NCBI RefSeq assembly: GCF_902148845.1
Contig: NC_043754.1
Coordinates: 17,379,931 to 17,443,930 of the forward strand
Source of the DNA: Salarias fasciatus
Taxonomy: Eukaryota; Chordata; Actinopteri; Blenniiformes; Blenniidae
Length of the DNA: 64,000 nucleotides
Reading direction: 5' to 3'
The notes below the pieces were generated by a model that saw nothing but the letters and a program-made list of their open reading frames with translations, searched no databases and was not told the DNA's origin. This document shows, piece after piece, positions 11,213 through 22,731 of this stretch. Made by a program: the position numbers and the translations under genes. Each line of letters opens with the position of its first letter. Position 1 is the stretch's first letter.

Positions 11213-12806
11213 CCTGCCACACTGTACATTACAGTGATAGTTCTGAAGGATGTTGTTTTTCAAGCGGCAGTGTGCCAGATGCAATGCATGTTTACACTGG
11301 TCCCTATTGCCCTCTAGTGGCTGTCTGATCACATACTAGAACATGCACATGTTGCAGTTTTCACCACACAAGTAGCCCCTGCTGCGTAATGTTCTTTTAT
11401 GCTTAATTATCTACAAACTGACCGTGTAATTCTGTGCATTCGTCCAAACTTCTCTTGCATTTTCTGGACATCTGTGGAAATTAATCAATGAAAGATGAAT
11501 CAACCAACCATGAAATGCTGAGAAAAAAAAAAAAAAGAAAGAAAAGAAAAGTTTGCAGTGATCCTCAGAGGTTTTTGCCAGAGCAATGCAGACATTGAAA
11601 AACCATTAGTGTATGGTAATGAGATGTAAAATGTGTCAGTGCTCAGTGAGACTGGCGCCTTCTTCAGAGGACTCATCTTTCAACCTGGACATATATATTA
11701 ATGATTTAATACATCACTTCATCTTTCATGTTTCTGTCTCCCGAATTGTTAGTCTCTCCCACTAACTCTCACCTGCATTACTTTTAATTTTCCCTTTCAG
11801 TTTCCCCTCATTTTCACTCTGGTGCCCCTCTCTTTATCCCAAGGTTGCTTAAATTAGGAGAAGAGATTAGGCTCCTCAAGCCCTCAGTTTCTCTTGTGTG
11901 AACATATGCAGCATAATGCTCGCCAGAGCATTTCAACATTTCCGTATATGCTGTCACTTTAATCAATCTGAGAATGAGAGAGGAATAAGGAAGATCCCGG
12001 GGCACAAAGGTCAAAGAGGTCAACTTGGGTAAATGGATTGGGTGAGAACTGAGAGTCAGTGATGGGTAAAGGCTTAAAGATGAGAAAATCACCTTGATGG
12101 AGGAGACTTTTTGTCTGGGAAAGCATGTTCACACGATGCGATTAAGTTCCGAGCAATCCTGTCATTCGCGAGTGGTTGAACATCACTTTAAGATTTGTGT
12201 CTGCACCGATGTGTTTTTCTTCCTTCCATTTTTAAGAGCAATTAGACATGTAAAGTGAAGCCTATCAGACCCATTTCTCTTAATGTGACACCTTATTAAG
12301 CCAGAAGCGCTCCTATTATCATTCAGTAAAAATGAGTTAATTATTACTAACACATCCCTCATTCAAATGATTTGTTTTCACACTGCATCTTTAATTTGTT
12401 CATGAATTTTAATGTCAGCAGTAAGTGAATATAACGCCTGCAGTGTGACCAATGTGACAACAGATGGCTCCACATGAACAATCTCTAGTAGTAATGTTAA
12501 AGAGAAGCATGAGATCAGACCTGCTGTCATTACCTGAGTACCTCAGTTGCATTATGCAATTTGCCACAGAACTCTTGTCTGCGATCTGTGCGATGGAGCG
12601 GGCCGAATTTGTTTTGATCTAATGGAGAGTTATCACTTGCAGACTGTGTGAATTCTGTCTTTCTCAAAGACAGTTGGGGTGACCCTTTTGATGTGTCTGT
12701 CTGTGTTTACCTGCCTGCACCCCGAGATGAGTTGTCAGTAACCTTTTGTTTCTGTTAGATTTAAGTGTTGCATCTCCTCCTGCACATTTTCTTCTCCTAG
12801 CAAATG

Positions 12807-12868
<62 letters not shown>

Positions 12869-13297
12869 CTCTATCTCGCTCTGTCTCAGAAGATGCGAGC
12901 GTTTTCTGTAGGTGGTTCCCTGGCAGAGCCTGAGAACTAGAGAGAGCATGGTATCTTGAGCTCATAATCCCAGTAATGAATAGTTAAATCTGTGCCAGCT
13001 GTCATTACAAAATGAGCTAATAGACCAAAATTTGAGCAATTTGTTCCAAAACATTGCTCCAGAATGAAAAAAGAACTTCAATTTTACTTCTTTATTTCAA
13101 CATAAATCCTCAGAAATGTAATCAAAATTCAAAAACTCCCATTTACAGCATAAGACCTACATTCCTAAAATTTGTCGATGACCTCGAATTTTATTCATCT
13201 GTTCAACTGGTGTCAGTCACTCAGCTAGAAAAGGACTCAACCAAAAGTAATCCAAGCAGAAAGTAAGCCATATGGTCATGTGCCTTCCTAATGAGAG

Positions 13298-13342
<45 letters not shown>

Positions 13343-13569
13343 ACACACACACGTGCACTTACTTCTCACTGTAAACTAATAAACCTTGGAAGCTGATTTA
13401 TTGTCTGTTAGTGTGACCTGTTAAGCTTCACTGAATTACCACAGCGATCATGTGGAAGAAAAAAATGTCTGGCGCCAAGTAAAAGTTGTAATTGTGTATA
13501 AAATCGTCAAAGTCAAACATAAATTAGAACAAATCAGCAACCAGGGGATGTACATGTAAAAATGGTTAA
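11213..13569. other. Gene-free spacer between bach1 and rab38
   Basis: No coding exon seen on either strand. It contains a CTCF-like motif near 11305-11325, a (CT)28 tract at about 12808-12863, and a C30 run (13299-13328) followed by (AC)12 (to about 13352). The junction between the chromosome-21-like and chromosome-11-like blocks must fall in or near this interval. Confidence 0.6.
13299..13352. repeat. C30 run followed by (AC)12
   Basis: Thirty consecutive C's at 13299-13328 continue into ACACAC. This is the second long poly-C tract of the window. Confidence 0.9.
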
Positions 13570-16019
13570 TTTATTCGACTTACAATAAATAAAGTACAAT
13601 ACACAAGTGGTATAATCGGCTGGCGGGATGCAGTCAGGTAGTGTGTGCCTGTGAGACAATATTAATCTCTTGCTAAATGAATGTGTTCATAATTGGCTCA
13701 AAAATCTATATTGTGGAAACATGCTGACATCAACATCATACAGAAAGGCATCATGAAACTCTCCTGAAGCAAAACCCTTGTTTGAATCTGTAACATCCTC
13801 CCGTAAATGCTGTAAATTATTGGCAACGTGCATTCTCACATGATATTGTTGTAAAAGGCCGGAGGAAACAATGAAACATGTGCCATCAGGTGGGGGGAAA
13901 ACAGAGGTCACAGTTCACGCTCTTTAGGAAGCGAACTGAGTTTATATGAGGTCGGCGTTCTCCCGCGTCTTATTTCACAGTGAAGGAAAAGGTTGCACTC
14001 AATTTTGGCAGAGGATGTTACGAGCGCGTTGCACAGAGTTGGAACATCACCCCGACGATAAAAAACCTTGAAATATACACACCTAAAGGAAAACATCAAA
14101 GCAGTCTGAGTATTAAAATCTGCATTGTAGAGTCTGAGCAGTTCAAATAGCCTGACTGTACTACAGAGCCACACTACATTAGTAGAGTACAAAAACAGTA
14201 ACCAAAGGTTAACAGTAAACTGTTTAAATGACTTTAAAATAAATATTAAATAAGTATAATCTGCCAGTGGTATAATCAGCTGATAACAGGGTGCTCTGTG
14301 TTTTATAACTCCACTTATCAAAGACATCAAATCATCTCCTCTTATTATCCGACTGAATACAAGCGTATTCATATTCTGCTCAGAAGTCTATAGTGTGACA
14401 CCCTGCTGACACTCTCAGCTCAAGCCATAACCTCTCCATGAAATTGCCTTGAGAAGAAAGGATTGTTTCATTCGATCACATCCAGGTCACGAATGGCCAA
14501 TGAGGATTCACACATTAGCACATGACTTTTAGGATAAGGATCAGAAAAAACAGAGACCTGGAGGAGACAATGTGACCCGTGCCACAAGCACATTTGCTGT
14601 ATATTTGTGTGCAATGCAGCAGAACACAATATTTGAACAAATTTTGATTTTGTACGTTTTTTTCGATGGCACATATAAATCAGGAGTCATCGTCGCCCCT
14701 AAATCGCTGTGAGAAAATGGAAAAGTTTTGACTTTGCCCTGCTAATACTACTGGCAAATCATGCAAATGTGAACTGTCTCCCAGAATAAGGCACAAAAAA
14801 TACAGACCATTTTACATAACATTCTGTGCACGGTACGTAGACATCAGAAAAGAAGCAAATGGAGAGAGGCAGGTTAAGTATTTAAAAAAAAAAAAAAACT
14901 GGAAATAATAACAGACGACAAAGCAGATGAAGAGATGAAAGATTAGGCGAAAAGGAATAGCGAGCGGGGAGAAATCTCTCTATATGTGGATATGCACCGC
15001 GTCTGTCTGCATGGCACGCTGAGACAAAGCTTCACATAGATGTTAGAGGATAACCATATAAAAAAAGACTCTTGTTACCATGGATACTGAGGCTTAGGTT
15101 TTGGCAAATGAGCGTGTCTAGTATGCAACCCGACAGTCGGTACAGAGGAAAGCAAAACGCACAAGATTAACAGCAGTAATCCAATCAATAAGATACTGTA
15201 GCCATATACTAATCGAACTAAAGTTCAAACAGAACAACAACTACCCCTTAAATGTCTGCGACGTGTCTCCTCTGTTCACTGAAACATGAACTGCTCAGAG
15301 AGACCTGCCCACTGGCCATGGAAAAATAGTTACACTAGACAAACTCCACGATGTTTGTCGAAGCTCCATATTTCTCCGAAACTGCTTCCTCAAGCATATA
15401 AAGATGTTACTCTTAGTGCTGAACACAGTAATCAGTTGTGGTGTGAATTTTAACCTACGCAACGTCAACTAACGTCTAACTTCACTCTGAGACAAGCCTG
15501 CTGAAAATAATTTAAAATCAATTAAAAAAAATGTATGTGCAAAATTCACATCATTTCACAAGCTGGGATTTAATATTCAAGACAAATATTGCTTTTATGA
15601 CTTGTGCAGAGAAACCTTAAAGAAAGTCTGGTCTGTACAGTTTTGAGTGTATCATTATAAAAACTTTAAGACTGACCGCTTTTGTGTTAAAAATGCTTGT
15701 TTGCCCATAAACTAAATAATGCTAAACAGCATAGCGAGTGATAATACACTTATCTGGAGAATATATTTGTTTATAAGGCAACATTGGAACAGTCACAGTA
15801 TCTCAAGTCCCCACACTCCACTGCACTGTTACATAAAAGTGCAGCTTTCTGAGTCTATGAGACTTCAGTTCGAAGTGTTTAATTCACTCCACAGTTGCGC
15901 AATAAAGCAAAATATTAAACAGAAACCAAACAGTATCAGGTTCTGCTTCCTTGAAATCTCCGATGTGGTGAAATCGTCTTTCTTTGTCGTTCATTATTCT
16001 CTCTTCTGCCTGCACTGAA
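13570..16019 (-). promoter_or_regulatory. Probable rab38 3' UTR
   Basis: Downstream of the rab38 stop codon, read on the minus strand, there is no other gene. The first well-placed minus-strand AATAAA (TTTATT on the plus strand) that I noted is at 13570-13575, with another at about 13399-13404. This would give a 3' UTR of about 2.4 kb. Within it, two diverged copies of a segment lie in tandem (about 13580-13890 and 14240-14590). The UTR extent is inferred; transcripts would be needed to confirm it. Confidence 0.4.
13580..14590. repeat. Diverged tandem duplication (two copies, 660-700 bp apart)
   Basis: Copy A about 13580-13890, copy B about 14240-14590. Matching anchors in the same order: AGTGGTATAATCGGCTG (13606) with AGTGGTATAATCAGCTG (14266); GCTCAAAAATCTATA (13696) with GCTCAGAAGTCTATA (14378); GGAGGAAACAATGAAAC (13861) with GGAGGAGACAATGTGAC (14560). 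The offset grows from 660 to 699, so the copies differ by insertions and deletions. No protein match recognised. Confidence 0.6.
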
Positions 16020-19000
16020 CTACTTGAGGCAGCCGGAGCAGCTCATCTGCCTGCTGGAGTCCAGCTGCGGGGAGATGGTGTCTGGAACCACGCTTTTCAG
16101 GATGTCATTCTCCGTGGCCATGATGTGTTTGACCAAGAAGTTGGCAGCTTCGCTGATGTTGAGATTGTCCTAAAAGAATTTCAAAGAATGTAGTTATACA
16201 GTATTTAGTTTCTCGGAAGAAGTCTAAAAAACAAACAAAACCATTTTCAGGACATTTTGGCTTAAGCTTGCCAACGAAGATGAACAAGTAGATGTTTTTC
16301 TTGTTTTTCTTAGCCTACCTCTGACACTTCTGCCTGAACCAGCACTTCATAAACTTTGACCTTTCAGAATGTTGAGTCTCGATGCCACAAGGGGAGAGCT
16401 CACTCAGGCCGCCCCGGCACATTCGTGTCATTGCCAGATGTGCAAATGAAGAAGGCATTAGCAGAATTTAAGGTTATGTGCAAATGCTGTTCTGGATGTG
16501 AAATACAAGCTTGTGCACATCACAGAGGTAAAAAAAAAAAAAAAACACTTCCAGGCTTGGCACAAACACAGTAAGTGGTATGAGAAATACATGACAAATT
16601 AAAGCACTACAAATCTCAATTTCTACAGTATTCATATGCTTAATTTCATTCTCCTAATCTCTAGAAGTTTAATAAAGCTTCAATGACCCACCGGGTTAAG
16701 CGCATGCAAAATCTAAGGTGTCACAGGGCAGTGGTTATATAAGTTTGAATCTGCTCAAGGACAGAATTTAAACCAGCACGATTCAGAAACTTTTTCTTCA
16801 AAAAAAAAAAAAAAAAAAAAAAAAGTCCAGTAGAACTCAGTCCAAGACAGGAGTTCCTAAGCAACGGGCAGTTCATAATCACTTTAATAACTCGTTCTGA
16901 CCCAGCTTTGCAAATTCATCTTGTGGAGCCATCTTCCATGAGCATATGAAATTCCAGTTGGCTCTGTGGGGATGTTTGCTGCTGCCTGCAGAGAGCTGAA
17001 GAGGGAGGAGGTCTCCCCTGGGCGTGCCAGCCTATCGCTGCGACAGCCTACCGCTCTGGCTCATCTATCACTCATGATCCTGAAGCAGTATTAACACGTT
17101 GAGGAGTGAGCTTAGTTACAACCACGACACAGTTAACAAGAGCAGAGAAGGGCTTGCATGTGACTGTAATAGAGCCAGGTTCAGTCAGGTACGCTGCTTC
17201 TTCAATCCCACCTGAGAATATGGTTATGGTCTAACTTTTTCAGTTGCATATATATAAAATCTACCTTACCAAATGTGATTAAAAAAAACACTCTCACAAG
17301 AAACTTAATTTCACCTCATCACAATCAATAATGAATTGTTCTCCTAACAGCTTTAGCGATTTTAGATGTATGCAGTGTTTACAGCTTTTTAACAACATTT
17401 TGACAATAACGTCAAAAGTAATCCTATCGTTTTCTGGATATTCCATTTAAAAGCAAACATTTCAGTACAGTTTTTGTGCAGCTAACTTATCAAAAATAGA
17501 CATAGTGGATGTCATACCTGTGATAATAATTCACAGAAAACATAATTTGTATAACAAGTTATTACATAGTTGGTTTCACTGCAATAAAATTGGCCCAAAT
17601 TGTTGCACTATTGTTATTCATCACACTATTGGTTATTATTACATTACTTGTCGCTACTCAGTATCTCACGCCCCACAGATGACTGAAAACAAGAGTGATT
17701 CAGGGCAGCTCTGGTCTCACCTTAGCAGAGGTCTCGAACCAACCCACAAAGCCGTGGTCCTTGCAGAACTGGTCCATCTTGATGCCGTTGCTGGTCAGCT
17801 CCCTGCCCTGGTCGCACTTGTTGGCCAGCAGCACGGTGGCAATGCTCTGTCCGTTTGCCAGCATCAGTTTTGAGTCCAGGTCCTCTTTCCACTTGACGAC
17901 GGCCTCAAAGGTCGTTGGCCGTGTCACGTCGAACACGATGAAGGCTCCCATGGCTTCACGGTAGTACACTCGCGTCATGTTCCCAAACCGTTCCTGACCT
18001 GTGATGAACCCACAGACACACAGTGAGACTCACTCATTCGTGTGGCCGCATTATTGTGCACGGGCTGCCGTTTGCAAACAGGTTTCCATTGTTTTCCTGC
18101 GTTTTTGCAGGGAAACAACGAATGCTGCTGACAGCCGGCAGTGGCTGCATTCCCTAAGAAGCAGCACATTCCACCGTGTCGCAGTAAAACAGCGGACCGC
18201 TGAAAGTGCTTGTTGTCAAAACCGAAGTCTGCGGTCAAGAAATGTGAATGCAGCGTTTACCGAATGATATGAAATACTGCAACATTTAGGAACGAGAAGT
18301 TGTTAAAGAAATGGACAATAAAGTTTATAAAATGTGACAGCAGATAACAGCACTACAATAATTTCTGAAGTCTACAAAGCTTTATTTTTGACCCAATATC
18401 AATCAAACACTCGAAAACTATTGCAAGACAAGTCCAGAGGCCCAAAATGCAAAGCGGGTTTAGTTGAAGCTCTGAGTTGCCAAACTGTTTCGAAACAGAC
18501 TTAGTGTTTGTTAAATCCTCTTGTCTGAAACAAGCACCGGTAAATAATGGAGCAAAATCTCTGTGAAGTGATCTTGCAATCTTCCGAAGAAAAGGTTATT
18601 TTAATTAGCCGAGCCAGTCACCTAACTGAGCGTGCCTGTTACCTCATAAAGACAAAACCAAAGTGTCCACAACAAGCAGTGACTGAATGTTTCTGCAGTA
18701 AAGCCTTGGCAAAGCATCTCCATGTAAGAAACTGAGCACTTGGCAATATCCAGTGATTCCAGATTTCATGCCGTCATTGAAAACAAATGGCTGGCATCCA
18801 TGAAAAAATAATGGTATTTATGTTAATTTGTCCAATCATCACAGATAGAGACAAAATACAGGGACTGAAGTATTACAATTATCATTGTAATTTCTATATT
18901 CATCATATGCCAATGATGATGGTTGGGTGGAAAATTATAGAAAATAGCTTTACTGTCCAAGAAGAGATGGACTGGACTGTAAATGTGAAAAAAGGCCTGC

Positions 19001-20286
19001 AAACACTGCAGGTATGTGAGGCTACTCCTTCCTGTGGATTCCCCAGTGAATGGAAATCAGGCTTTTTGAGGAGCAGGTAATCTGTCAACATATTTCCTCA
19101 GGCTGTGTCCTGCAGTTTGATGTGAGTATGTTTCGGAACAAAAGTGAGACTGTGAGTGTGTGCTTAACGCCTCCTCTTTCCCGAGAAGTTTACATTTCCT
19201 ATGAATATTAATGACTACGATGTCATTTCTTGCCTTGAAGAAGTGCTCTGACAAGGACAAAGCGCCACTGAGGAGCAGGAAATGGAAAATCTGACTGCGC
19301 ATGGACAGGCTGCTTCCTCTTTTTTGTGCAAAAAGACTGTATGAGTGATTTTTATCTCTCTTAAGGAACCCTCCTCTCTGCAGTGCCAGGAGACAGATGC
19401 GTCACATGTCACTTGACAAAGTGTCATTCGATAAATGCACGGTCCAATTTTAAATCTTCTCATAAATACACAGTATAACGCATCAAGTTTAAAAGAAAAC
19501 TGAAATTCTCCTGCCAAATGAACCCTGCAGCTCCTCTGGGTGAACTTCAAGCAGGTTAGGCAGGAGTCAATCATACAGATGTGACTTCTAATTTCATTTG
19601 AAGGCATGTGGTTGTGTGTGTGAGGGAGAGAGAGAGTGTGTGTGTGTCTGTGAGAGAGAGATTGGGTAAGGGTGCTCTGTTTTTTTTTTATTCACCCCAC
19701 AATGACACTCCTGTGTCTGGCCTTTAAATGTCCCTCACATGGGCCTGATCACATGATGCAGCATCATACCTTGAATGAATAACTAAACGAAGGCGCGCTG
19801 GTCGCCTCTTCGCGCGCATCTGAATAACAGATCCCAGCTGTGCACAGCGGCGCCGCATATTTCACTTGCTGTTTAACAGTTGTACAGCAGTCCTGTTTCA
19901 CTCTCAGTTTCAAAACGAACACGTGATTTCTCTTTCCTTTCAACGTCGCTTCACGAATCAAGAAACAACAGAAATTTAAGTAACAAACTGCTTCTTTTTA
20001 CGCACAACTTGACTTCAGATTCCGTCTGGTTTACATCCCTACAAACTAAATCAGACATAATAAACCACATTTTACTCACTGTCCCACCTGCAATGTCCCA
20101 CAGCTGGAGCCGGACAGTCTCGGAGTCCCAGTTGAGCACTTTGAGAGCGAAGTCCACCCCGATGGTGGCCCGGTAGTTGTTGGAGTAGGTCTGGTGGACG
20201 TAGCGCCGGATGACGGAGGTCTTCCCCACGCCCAGGTCCCCGATCACCAGCACCTTGTACAGGTGTTCCTTCCGGAGGCTCTGCAT
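16020..20286 (-). CDS. rab38: Small GTPase Rab38
   Basis: Rab38 directs tyrosinase and other cargo to melanosomes and related lysosome-like organelles. Exons on the minus strand: 20088-20286, 17721-17998, 16020-16169 (208 aa; human 211). Residues 16-23 are the P-loop GDLGVGKT; switch II is WDIAGQERFGNM; base-binding motifs are NKCD and ETSAK. NGIKMDQFCKDHGFVGWF and the ending SCSGCLK mark Rab38 rather than Rab32. The start at 20286 aligns with the human MQ..KEHLYK start; in-frame ATGs at 20316 and 20490 could add 10 or 68 residues, the longest passing through a (GT)n repeat. Two oddities: TVR replaces the mammalian TVVR between strands beta2 and beta3, and the C-terminus CLK is one residue short of a CAAX box (human CAKS). 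Neighbours grm5 and tyr match human 11q14. Confidence 0.95.
19920..19927. promoter_or_regulatory. CACGTGAT E-box in rab38 intron 1
   Basis: CACGTGAT lies about 160 bases inside the first rab38 intron. It fits the MITF/TFE-type E-box core (CACGTGA). MITF control of Rab38 is known in mammals; use of this site is inference. A further CATGTG lies at 20546-20551, upstream of exon 1. Confidence 0.3.
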
Positions 20287-20329
20287 GCCGTTGGAGTGGG
20301 ACGGGTGGTTGGTCATCTCACCTGTCGGA

Positions 20330-20356
20330 TGTGTGTGTGTGTGTGTGTGTGTGTGT
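20330..20356. repeat. (GT)n at the 5' end of rab38
   Basis: About 12 GT units just upstream of the likely rab38 start codons, in the 5' UTR or proximal promoter depending on the transcription start. Confidence 0.85.
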
Positions 20357-22079
20357 TGACACTGCTCTGCTGTGCGCTCCTGGTTTCGGTGCCGCCCTCC
20401 CGCTGGAGGAGGGAGTGTGCGCCGCTCATGCCGGAGACCTTGTGACCCCGCCTGGAGAAACGTGAAGTGCGCACGCTTTTTTTGCAACATAAACTGTGCA
20501 CAGTTACATAGAAGCTACTTCACCTCCCGAGAGTCATGAAACAACCATGTGCCTGTTATCATGATTTAACTTGTTGCCCCATACAGCTACTGTTGTATAT
20601 CAGGTTTGTCACACTCGTCTCAGTTTTGAGGGCCATGCACAGCTCAATTTATTATTTAGCTGCAGCTCAAATGCAACAAATGAATCCACATTGTAATTAT
20701 TTTGGCGGTCTGGTTCTGCAGAAAGCTCTAAAATTCTCTCTGCAACATGGAAGTTATCTTCTATTTAAAAACCAAAGAGTTTAGGTTCAGTTTTTGTAAT
20801 TTTTCCACTTTACAAAGTAATCTGCTTAATAATCATCACCAGAAATAACACAGTGAGTCATATTAGACTGTCCAAATCACATCATAGAATGTCTGGTGTG
20901 TGCATACTGAATGGAAAATGATAGACAACCTGTGTTATATCATGCTGGAGTGTTTCCAAGTGACTAAACTAGAGCAGGTTTATTAATGTTAAAACTTCTT
21001 AAGATTTGAAAGAGGCTTATAAAGTACATAACACATTATAACAGCATAGTTATGCCAGGTTACACTGTATATAAACACCTTATCTCATTGCAAATCAGGG
21101 TCATGAGCTCTGCAGCCGCTCAGCGGTGACAATGGGCGAAGGCAGAGTGCACAGGTCAGCATGTCAGATAAATGGTTTTTATGTCAGTATCAACAAAATA
21201 TCATTATTGACTGCTGCTTTTTGGAAGGGATGTACCGTAGACTAAATGTATCACTTGGATTATTCAGAGCAAGTACTTCAATACATTTCATCATTTAAAA
21301 CAATTCTTTTTGATGGATAATTTGATCTCTTTCCCAATAAAGAGGAGCTGGACCCCAGTGTCCCAGTCTTTAGTTCCACCTTTGCCAGAAATGAAGAGTC
21401 AGTCAGTCAGTCAGTCTGAACACCTGCTGTGCTACAGAGTATCGTACATGCTTTGCACTGTCTTCTACAAAAGCAAACAGAAGCAAAAGAGCTGAAGGGC
21501 TCTTTGCTGAGTAAAGCCCACAACTTTATTTGCACTGAATACACGATTTACATGTTCACGACTACATGTTTTGCACCTTTTAAAGCTTCAGTGTTTTATG
21601 TAGGAAGTCACAGGAGATAACGCTGCTGATGCAATGCTCCAGAAATGGTTGTTCTATATCACCTTGAAATATGCAATTTACATCTCTGTAACCATGTATC
21701 ATTGCTGATGAACTATATGGATTCAAACACACTTTCGGGCTGTAGGTTGGAGAGCTGATAGCCAACAATAAGCTGGTCCATTAAGGCCTCGGTTTCTCTC
21801 CGAGCTCATCAAACATTGTCTCTCTATGAATAAACTTCTGCTTGGTGTCATGTGAATATTAATTTCACGTAAGTCACGTCCACGTTTTGCGGCACCAGAA
21901 ATGATTACATGTTGTTTATTAAAGTGTGCCCCAGAAACCCTGTTTCTCTGTTTAATTATCGCACGGTGATTTGACACTATTAAATCCTTATTTAGAAAAA
22001 GTCCATAAGTAACAGAGACCAAAACATGTGTCAATAACTCTGCATATTACCTAATGAACCCTCCCTTCAACTCCAACTA

Positions 22080-22168
22080 TTGTCGGCTGGGATTAAACCC
22101 GGCTTCTCAGTGACCCTAAACAGGGTAGATCGATACAGAAGATGATGAGATGGTTGGATGAATGAAAG
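22080..22168 (+). repeat. Tail of an abundant fish SINE-like repeat
   Basis: CGGCTGGGATTAAACCCGG ... AGTGACCCTAAACAGGGTAG ... GATACAGAAGATGATGAGAT ... GGATGAATGA follows the recurring fish motif CAGCTGGGATAGGCTCCAGC ... GCGACCCTGAACAGGATAAG with a GGATGAATGA tail. Diverged and 5'-truncated. The same family recurs at 35140, 43640 and 52150. Confidence 0.5.
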
Positions 22169-22633
22169 TACACTGCCCATGAATATCGTATCTATCCACA
22201 CAAAACAAAAAGGTATGATATTTTAAATGTCAGCCTTTAATACAGCACAAGTGGCAAAAGTTGCAATTTCAGGCTATCTGAAAAGAAAATGCAGAGATCA
22301 GAAAAACATTCTGAAAACAAGCACATTAGCGGCTTAAAGCATGGTATGATGGTCTTGGAAGATTTGATGTGGCACAAATCTGCATGCAAATACGCAAATT
22401 CTCTAAGATGACTTTGTTCTTACATCAAAAAATTGGTATAAAATACTGCACATTTGAGAAAGCACATTCCTGTCCGTGTAAACATGAACAAAAAAAGTAC
22501 AAATGAAAGCAGTCGGAAAAAAAGACCGATAAACAAACATTAAGAAAGCTAGCACATGGAAATTATCTGTCACAGCCGAGGAGCTGAAAAGGAGCAAGCT
22601 TATTCATATAGTTGACCTATATTATCAAAAGAG

Positions 22634-22637
<4 letters not shown>

Positions 22638-22731
<94 letters not shown>
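22638..22731. repeat. (CA)47 microsatellite
   Basis: The longest pure dinucleotide run in the window, 94 bases, followed by an A-rich stretch. It lies between rab38 and grm5. Confidence 0.95.

Noticed and set aside
13908-14372. A 154-codon minus-strand frame downstream of rab38
   Set aside because: It spans only part of the tandem duplication, is not kept open in the other copy, and resembles nothing known; treated as UTR.
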